Source: CAYMST01 sp964393115
GTDB taxonomy: Bacteria; Bacteroidota; Bacteroidia; Cytophagales; Cyclobacteriaceae
NCBI GenBank assembly: GCA_964393115.1
Contig: CAYMST010000063.1
Coordinates: 1-20,121 of the forward strand
DNA: 20,121 bases
Direction of reading: 5' to 3'
Each line of letters begins with the position of its first letter. Positions within the stretch are counted from its first letter, which is position 1. The translations under genes and the position numbers were made by a program. The notes under the pieces are model-generated. The model searched no databases and had not been told where the DNA came from. It worked only from the letters and a program-made list of their open reading frames with translations. This document shows positions 15,701-20,121 of this stretch, in pieces.

Positions 15701-18675
15701 GTGCATGGTCGTGTTATAGAAATTGATTTAAGTGGCAAAAGCCTTACCGGTGCGGTACCAGGTGACTTTAATAGCTTACCGTATTTAACGTTATTGGATC
15801 TTTCTGCTAATAACCTTTCAGGAGCACTTCCAGTATTTAATGCCAATATTATTGTCGATGTAAGTGATAACTATTTTGTGTTTGCGGACTTTGGTGGTCA
15901 GACCATCGCAACTTANNNNNNNNNNNNNNNNNNNNNNNNNNNNNNNNNNNNNNNNNNNNNNNNNNNNNNNNNNNNNNNNNNNNNNNNNNNNNNNNNNNNN
16001 NNNNNNNNNNNNNNNATGATGTTGAAGCAGTGGGCTCCACTGGCCTTTCCTATGAGGCTTTGTATTCGGGGGATTATTATGCTACTGTTGAATTTACTTC
16101 GTCGTCTGACGACTTTGGTAATAATGTTACCGTAAACTTGACAAGTGTTGTAAGCTCAGTGTCCTCTGGTATTGATACAGACCTTCAAACCTTAACAGAA
16201 ATCTATAATTCGTTAAACGGAGCTAATTGGACAAACTCTACAAATTGGCTTTCTGGAACTGATTTTTCAAATTGGTATGGTGTTTCTGTTGATAATAATG
16301 GCAGGTTGGTAGGGTTAAATCTTAGTGAAAATGGACTTATTGGAGTTCTACCTGAAACTTTTGCTGATCTTAATAAAGTGACATCAATTGATTTAAGTTA
16401 TAACCATTTGGAGGGCACCGTTCCAGCATTTCCTGAAGGAGCGTCCATCAATATTAGCTTTAATAAATTTCATTTTGATGACCTCAACCCGTCATTGGTA
16501 GAAGAAGTATATTACCCTCAAAGAGTGGTACTCGCTGATCAAGTGATTAATGGGTTCTCTATGCTTAAAACAGGGGGTGAGAGCTATTCATGGTTTGAAG
16601 ATGAATCTTTGGTTGGATCTACAGGTCTTTTCGAACCGACAGACTTTGGGTTATACTTTGCTGAAGTATCTCACAGCTCTTATCCTAATTTAATATTAAA
16701 AAGTGTTCCGGTATTGGGGGGTGAAGCACCGATTGAGCTTGATGTTGATCAGGTAATCATTGCCAAACTTGAAACACGATGGTATAGGAATGGTGAGCAA
16801 GTACAGGATAATTTCAGTGAGTCTTTCAACCCGAATCTATCTGGAGATTACCACTACGAAGTAGATTATTTAATACAGGAGGTACTAGAACAAGTTGTCA
16901 TAACGGTGACCAGCGAAATTGTCAATATTCCATTTGGAGTAGATACTGATCGTCTTGCATTGATGGATCTCTATGAAAATGGGGGAGGAAGTGAATGGAC
17001 TTCCGCTAATAATTGGGGTATTGGAAATGACCTTAACACCTGGGAAGGAGTTGTGACAAACGAAAATGGACGTGTTATCTCTTTAAGTTTATCTAATAAC
17101 GGTCTAAGAGGTGCAATTCCAGCTTCTATAGGTAATCTTAGTTTTTTAAGGGCCTTAGACCTTTCAGGTAATGGTGATATGGAAACTACTGTTATACCAT
17201 CGGAGATTGGAAATTTAAGTAAAGAATTAATACACCTTGATTTAAGTAAGTCTTGGTTAACTGGACCAATTCCTAGTGAGTTTTATGATCTCGTCAATTT
17301 GGAATATTTGAGTGTCGATGGTACCACCTTTGAGCCAAGTGAAATAAATGACTGGCAGGGTGATATTGGTCCGGAATGGGCCAGTTTCTCAAAACTTAAA
17401 ATCTTAAGTGTACCATATTCACACATGGAACGTTTTCCTCCAGCCCTTTGTCAGTTGACTAATTTGGAGTACCTGGATTTTGGGACTGCCTATTGTGAAA
17501 ATATTCCAAGTGAAATTTCTCAATTAATAAACCTTAAAACTCTTAAGTTAGGACGTAACAGTCTAAGGTCTATTCCAGAGAACTTGTTTGATCTCGAAAA
17601 ACTTGAGGTATTAGATTTACAGAATAACTTTTTGACCAATGGATTGCCTAATAGGTTTAATCAATTGGAGAATTTAACTGACTTGAATTTGTCCAAATGT
17701 CGTCTTCAAGAAATTCCATCGTCAGTTTATGCTTTAAGAAAGATTACTCATCTTAGACTATCAGAATTTCCATCTTCTAACATTGGATCGAAAATATCAG
17801 GTCAGATTCCAAGTGAGCTTGGAGATATGATACAATTAAAGCACTTAGATTTTTCAAATCAACAATTTAGTGGCGCAATACCACAGGCACTTGGGAACTT
17901 GGTAAACCTAGAGTTTTTCTCTGTCTCAAATAATGACTTAACAGGTGCAGTTCCGACTTCATTTTCAAATCCAAGTTTTCGAACCCTTCTCCTAAATGAT
18001 AACAATTTGAGTGGTACGCTTCCGCCTTTACAAATGACTAGAAGTGGAGTGGACTATACTGATAAGTTAGAATTACAAAACAATAGTTTTACATACACCG
18101 ATTTTTTGACTAATAATGCAAATTTGGATTATTACTTGTCTGGTGGGTCTACCGACTATAAGAGTAACGTATACGGTCCACAGGCCGATATAGATCCGGT
18201 TTGGGATGGCTCAGCGTTGTCCGTTGCTTTTGTTGGAGGCAATACTCACCAATGGTATTTGGACGGTTTACCGATTCCTGGGGAAACAGCAAGTACTATT
18301 ACCCCAACTACGACTGGTAGTTATCATTGTGTGCTTAATCATTCTTTATTCCCGCAACTTGAGTTGTCAAGTACGTCTCACTATTATGATGGAGGACAGA
18401 GTAGGAAGATTGATGAAAACCAAGTTGTCCATACATCAGCCCTGAGTGTCTACCCTAATCCTTTTAGTGACGTCTTCTACGTTGAGCTAAAAGGAGATGT
18501 GGGAAGCTATCAGTTTAGACTGTTTGATACCAATGGAAAAACAGTTCCATTTACAATTTCCACGAAATCCACACACCTGAAATTTGATGTAGTGGATGTA
18601 AAAGCAGGAGTTTATTTCTTGTTGGCTAAAAATGGAGATACGGTTGTTAGGAAGAAGCTTGTAGTAGTTAAGTAA
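12725..18675 (+). CDS. Giant modular LRR/Ig-like T9SS-exported protein (spans assembly gap)
   Basis: One gene broken by 100 N at 15916-16015; frames on the two sides differ because the N count is arbitrary. Signal peptide at 1-19, two Fn3-like domains (~20-110, ~115-200), an Ig-like domain (~205-275), then five modules. Each module opens with a plant-LRR-cap-like segment (D-T-D-x3-L-x4...W.GV....GRV..L.L) and LxxLxLSxNxLxGxIP repeats, followed by Ig-like domains with a WF/WY core and a (Y/F)xGxY strand. Modules start at 13562, 14813, 15590, 16174 and 16942. The first and last contain many LRRs, the middle three few. The C-terminus is a T9SS sorting domain (VYPNPFSDVF to VRKKLVVVK). If the gap is 293 nt, the gene is 6144 nt, encoding 2047 residues with no frameshift. 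The likely role is surface adhesion or ligand binding; no enzyme motif is seen. Confidence 0.85.
14813..16950 (+). repeat. Tandem ~777-nt protein-module repeats inside the LRR gene
   Basis: Modules 2, 3 and 4 start at 14813, 15590 and 16174; the first spacing is 777 nt, and the second is also 777 nt if 193 nt are added to the N gap. Stretches are nearly identical at nucleotide level: about 55 bases around GTGATAACTATTTTGTG (15087-15141 against 15861-15915), about 55 bases around GTTGAAGCAGTGGGCTCC (15435-15489 against 16016-16070), and the LRR segment GGCAAAAGCCTTACCGGTGC (near 14960 and 15737). Module 5 starts 768 nt after module 4 but is diverged. Confidence 0.85.
15916..16015. other. Assembly gap (100 N)
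   Basis: Exactly 100 N, a conventional placeholder. The left flank equals the sequence ending at 15141 and the right flank equals the sequence starting at 15435, so by module colinearity the missing sequence should be about 293 nt, a near copy of 15142-15434. That length also restores a single reading frame. Extra whole modules (multiples of about 777 nt) cannot be excluded. Confidence 0.9.
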
Positions 18676-18707
18676 ACGGCTTTGATGTTTCTTAGGCTAG
18701 TAAGGGG

Positions 18708-18735
18708 AGGATGGGAAAATATTTCTCATCCTTTT
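18708..18735 (+). terminator. Intrinsic terminator of the surface-protein operon
   Basis: AGGATGGGAAA (18708-18718) pairs with TTTCTCATCCT (18722-18732) through one G-U pair around a 3-nt loop and is followed by TTTTATCTTGTTT. It begins 32 bp after the LRR gene stop codon. Confidence 0.75.
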
Positions 18736-18798
18736 ATCTTGTTTGTCTTGGGACAAATGATATGGTTTTACAACAACCTAATTGATATTTGATAGGGT

Positions 18799-18912
18799 TT
18801 ACTGCTCTAACTCAACATGAACCTGTATGGTGTCATTTGGATTCAGAGGCGTTGAAATGTTAATGTTTTGTTTACCATACAAAAAAGAGCACTTGGTTGT
18901 TACGTGGGCTTG
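18799..18912 (-). pseudogene. Decayed C-terminal coding fragment
   Basis: A minus-strand stretch of 37 codons ends in TAA and reads as an ordinary protein C-terminus with alternating beta pattern: GKQNINISTPLNPNDTIQ followed by VHVELEQ. There is no usable start codon except a possible internal TTG, and a stop lies immediately upstream in frame. It may be the last piece of a lost extracellular or periplasmic protein gene. The family is not recognised. Confidence 0.3.
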
Positions 18913-19120
18913 TTAAAAATTACAATACAGAGGCTTACAGGAAAGAGTTCATAAGTTGCAGAGTCTAATCAAGACCGTTTGATTTTCTGGGTTGCTTTAG
19001 GTCGAGGAGGTAGTTTTGTTAGGCGAAGTATAAAATCTTCAAAACCTTTAATTGCATGAAAGTTTACAAATAGTTCACAAACACACTTACATATATTGTT
19101 TTTAAGTGTTTGATAATCGG

Positions 19121-19173
19121 TGTGGACCTTACTGGATTCGATCGCTGCCGCGCCAGCCCTGCCTGTAAGGCAG
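19121..19173 (-). pseudogene. tRNA-Val 3'-half relic
   Basis: Read on the minus strand, CTGCCTTACAGGCAGGG matches the anticodon arm of the adjacent intact tRNA-Val (CTGCCTTACAAGCAGGG), and TCGAATCCAGTAAGGTCCACAC matches its T loop to 3' end (TCGAATCCAGTAGGGCCCACAC) with two changes. The sequence between has diverged and lengthened so the T stem no longer pairs, and there is no D arm or 5' acceptor strand. It starts 46 bp beyond the 3' end of the functional gene, after its terminator. Confidence 0.65.
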
Positions 19174-19186
19174 ATTTGAATTGCAT

Positions 19187-19216
19187 AAAAAAAGACAGCC
19201 ATTTCTGACTGTCTTT
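19187..19216 (-). terminator. Terminator of tRNA-Val
   Basis: On the minus strand AAAGACAG (19216-19209) pairs with CTGTCTTT (19198-19191) around a 10-nt loop and is followed by TTTTA. It begins 3 bp after the 3' end of the tRNA gene. Confidence 0.75.
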
Positions 19217-19219
19217 GTG

Positions 19220-19294
19220 TGGGCCCTACTGGATTCGAACCAGTGACCCCCTGCTTGTAAGGCAGGTGCTCTGAACCAACTGAGCTAAGAGCCC
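19220..19294 (-). tRNA. tRNA-Val (anticodon TAC)
   Basis: The minus strand folds as a complete 75-nt cloverleaf. Acceptor GGGCTCT pairs with AGGGCCC (one U-G), the D stem is GCTC/GAGC, the anticodon stem CCTGC/GCAGG encloses loop CTTACAA with anticodon TAC (reads GUA and related valine codons), the variable loop is 5 nt, and the T arm is ACTGG-TTCGAAT-CCAGT. The discriminator is A and the 3' CCA is not encoded, as is common in this phylum. It has its own promoter and terminator. Confidence 0.97.
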
Positions 19295-19335
19295 TTTTTT
19301 GCTTTGAAACGACTGGTGTGTTTCAAATGGGAATG

Positions 19336-19365
19336 CAAAATTAGAGGTATTGATTTAAAATACAA
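19336..19365 (-). promoter_or_regulatory. Bacteroidota-type promoter of tRNA-Val
   Basis: On the minus strand TTG (19365-19363) and TAATTTTG (19343-19336) are separated by 19 bp, an exact fit to the phylum's -33/-7 promoter pattern TTG-N19-TAnnTTTG. The 5' end of the tRNA lies about 41 bp downstream of the -7 element, leaving a short leader to be processed off. Confidence 0.65.
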
Positions 19366-19377
19366 GTTATCCGGTAA

Positions 19378-20121
19378 TTAATTTATGAAATCCACTGATT
19401 TTTCTAACGCCATACCTCGCGAACCTTTAATTAAGATGGTGTAGTCGTCAGGTTTCCAGTTAGATAGGGTTTTTGTTAGATCTTGAGTGTTTTTAAAGAA
19501 AAATATTTTGTCCGAAGAAGATGACCTCACAGAAAAGGCCTCTCCACATAAAAATGCTCGGTCAATTGACGTTTTTTCGATCATTTCTACGAGTTTTTGG
19601 TGCTCCTCTTGTGAATGCTCACCGAGTTCGAACATATCACCCAATATCGCCGCTGTCTTTCCGCTCATGGATGCCAGGTTGTTTAATGCAGCTTCCATAG
19701 AGTTTGGGTTAGCGTTGTAGGCATCCAGAATAATTTTAGTTGAGCCTTTATGGATAACTTGAGAACGATTGTTGTCCGGATGGTATGTAGCGATTGCCTT
19801 TGCAGCTGACTCTGTCCGCACAGAAAAATGATTCGATACCGCTAAGGCCGCTGCGATATTTATAGCATTGTACGAGCCGGTAAGCTGTGAGGTGAACGAG
19901 CTGTTCTCCCATTGGAAAGTTAAGTATCCATCAGCAGCACTTTCATACTGAAATTGCCCCTGTGGGTATATTACTGGACTCGAAAATCGCTTGGCCATGT
20001 TATCTAGTACCCGATCGCTTTGATTTATAAATACTTGACCGGAGGTCTTTCGGATATAATCAAACAACTCACTTTTTCCTCTGATCACCCCTTCTATCCC
20101 GCCAAAGGTTTCCGTATGTGC
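19378..20121 (-). CDS. murF: UDP-MurNAc-tripeptide:D-Ala-D-Ala ligase (C-terminal part)
   Basis: The C-terminal ~247 residues of MurF, which adds D-Ala-D-Ala to UDP-MurNAc-tripeptide in the cytoplasm, the last soluble step of peptidoglycan precursor synthesis. The gene runs off the right edge of the window: the frame stays open to 20121 and reads AHTETFGGIEGVIRGKSELF, the conserved MurF stretch in the middle domain, so the GTG at 20088 is internal and not a start. Visible motifs are NIAAALAVSNHF in the middle domain, and in the C-terminal domain DAYNANPNSM, ILGDMFELGEHS and LIKGSRGMALE, all typical of MurF rather than MurC, D or E. The ATP P-loop lies outside the window. It ends 84 bp before the tRNA-Val gene on the same strand. 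About 430 residues are usual for the family. Confidence 0.95.
   Translation of the reverse strand, partial: AHTETFGGIEGVIRGKSELFDYIRKTSGQVFINQSDRVLDNMAKRFSSPVIYPQGQFQYESAADGYLTFQWENSSFTSQLTGSYNAINIAAALAVSNHFSVRTESAAKAIATYHPDNNRSQVIHKGSTKIILDAYNANPNSMEAALNNLASMSGKTAAILGDMFELGEHSQEEHQKLVEMIEKTSIDRAFLCGEAFSVRSSSSDKIFFFKNTQDLTKTLSNWKPDDYTILIKGSRGMALEKSVDFIN

Larger units (their letters stand above)
18676..19219. other. Region of decayed sequence between the LRR gene and tRNA-Val
   Basis: It holds the operon terminator, a short decayed coding tail (18799-18912, minus), a second weakly protein-like minus-strand stretch ending at 18969 (its last ~45 residues, ending KLPPRPKATQKIKRS, have no start of their own and read back into tRNA-relic sequence), the tRNA-Val relic and the tRNA-Val terminator. 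No intact protein gene is supported. Confidence 0.55.

Noticed and set aside
15314..15846. Long minus-strand frames inside the LRR gene
   Set aside because: They mirror the repeated LRR modules and recur with them (for example also at 14719-15039), as expected for shadows of a repeat-rich gene.
12725..16135. Reading the LRR gene as two genes, one ending at 16135 and one starting at 16030
   Set aside because: The frame change is created by the arbitrary 100-N gap; repeat alignment predicts 293 nt and a single frame.
14813..16950. Regularly spaced near-identical repeats considered as a CRISPR-like array
   Set aside because: The 774-777-nt period is in frame and encodes LRR/Ig modules; there are no short spacers.
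18969..19202. A 77-codon minus-strand open frame with a protein-like C-terminal half
   Set aside because: Its first third is read through the tRNA terminator and tRNA relic, so it cannot be an intact gene as drawn; the C-terminal ~45 residues might be a decayed transposase-like tail but no motif supports that.

Overview
The window looks like a draft-assembly contig from a marine-type Bacteroidota, probably order Cytophagales; the genus cannot be fixed from sequence alone. The signs are two secreted proteins ending in type IX secretion (T9SS, Por) sorting domains with a PNP(T/F)S start, a tail-fibre-like surface protein of the kind common in this phylum, a canonical Bacteroidota promoter (TTG-N19-TAnnTTTG) in front of tRNA-Val, and almost no Shine-Dalgarno sequences. 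A 100-N assembly gap at 15916-16015 interrupts one very large gene.

Left part (1-4526): on the minus strand lie a GTG-started soluble PAS-PAS histidine kinase, a translationally coupled response regulator whose output is a Crp/Fnr-type cNMP-fold plus winged helix, and a secreted protein of unknown function. Divergent from the kinase is a degenerate tandem universal-stress protein. The divergent intergenic region holds two FNR-type boxes (TGAT-N4-ATCA), and the first PAS domain has a His/Arg pair spaced as in FixL. Together these suggest a FixL/FNR-like redox or gas-sensing circuit that regulates itself and the stress protein; this is inference.

Middle (4527-10907): a 1040-residue secreted serine hydrolase of the beta-lactamase/penicillin-binding-protein fold with carbohydrate-type accessory domains, two Fn3 domains and a T9SS signal; an SLC13/DASS-type permease with two central RCK_C (TrkA-C) domains; and an FkbM-family methyltransferase split by a one-base shortfall in a T run.

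Right part (10908-20121): a 749-bp gene-free stretch with an 18-bp perfect hairpin next to a tRNA-3'-end-like sequence, then a probable two-gene operon (tail-fibre-like protein and a giant modular LRR/Ig-like T9SS protein of about 2047 residues once the gap is corrected), a terminator, decayed coding and tRNA material, an intact tRNA-Val(TAC) on the minus strand with its promoter and terminator, and the 3' part of murF running off the window edge. Three LRR/Ig modules of the giant protein recur with an exact 777-nt spacing if the N gap really represents 293 nt. This explains both the assembly break and the apparent frame change across it.
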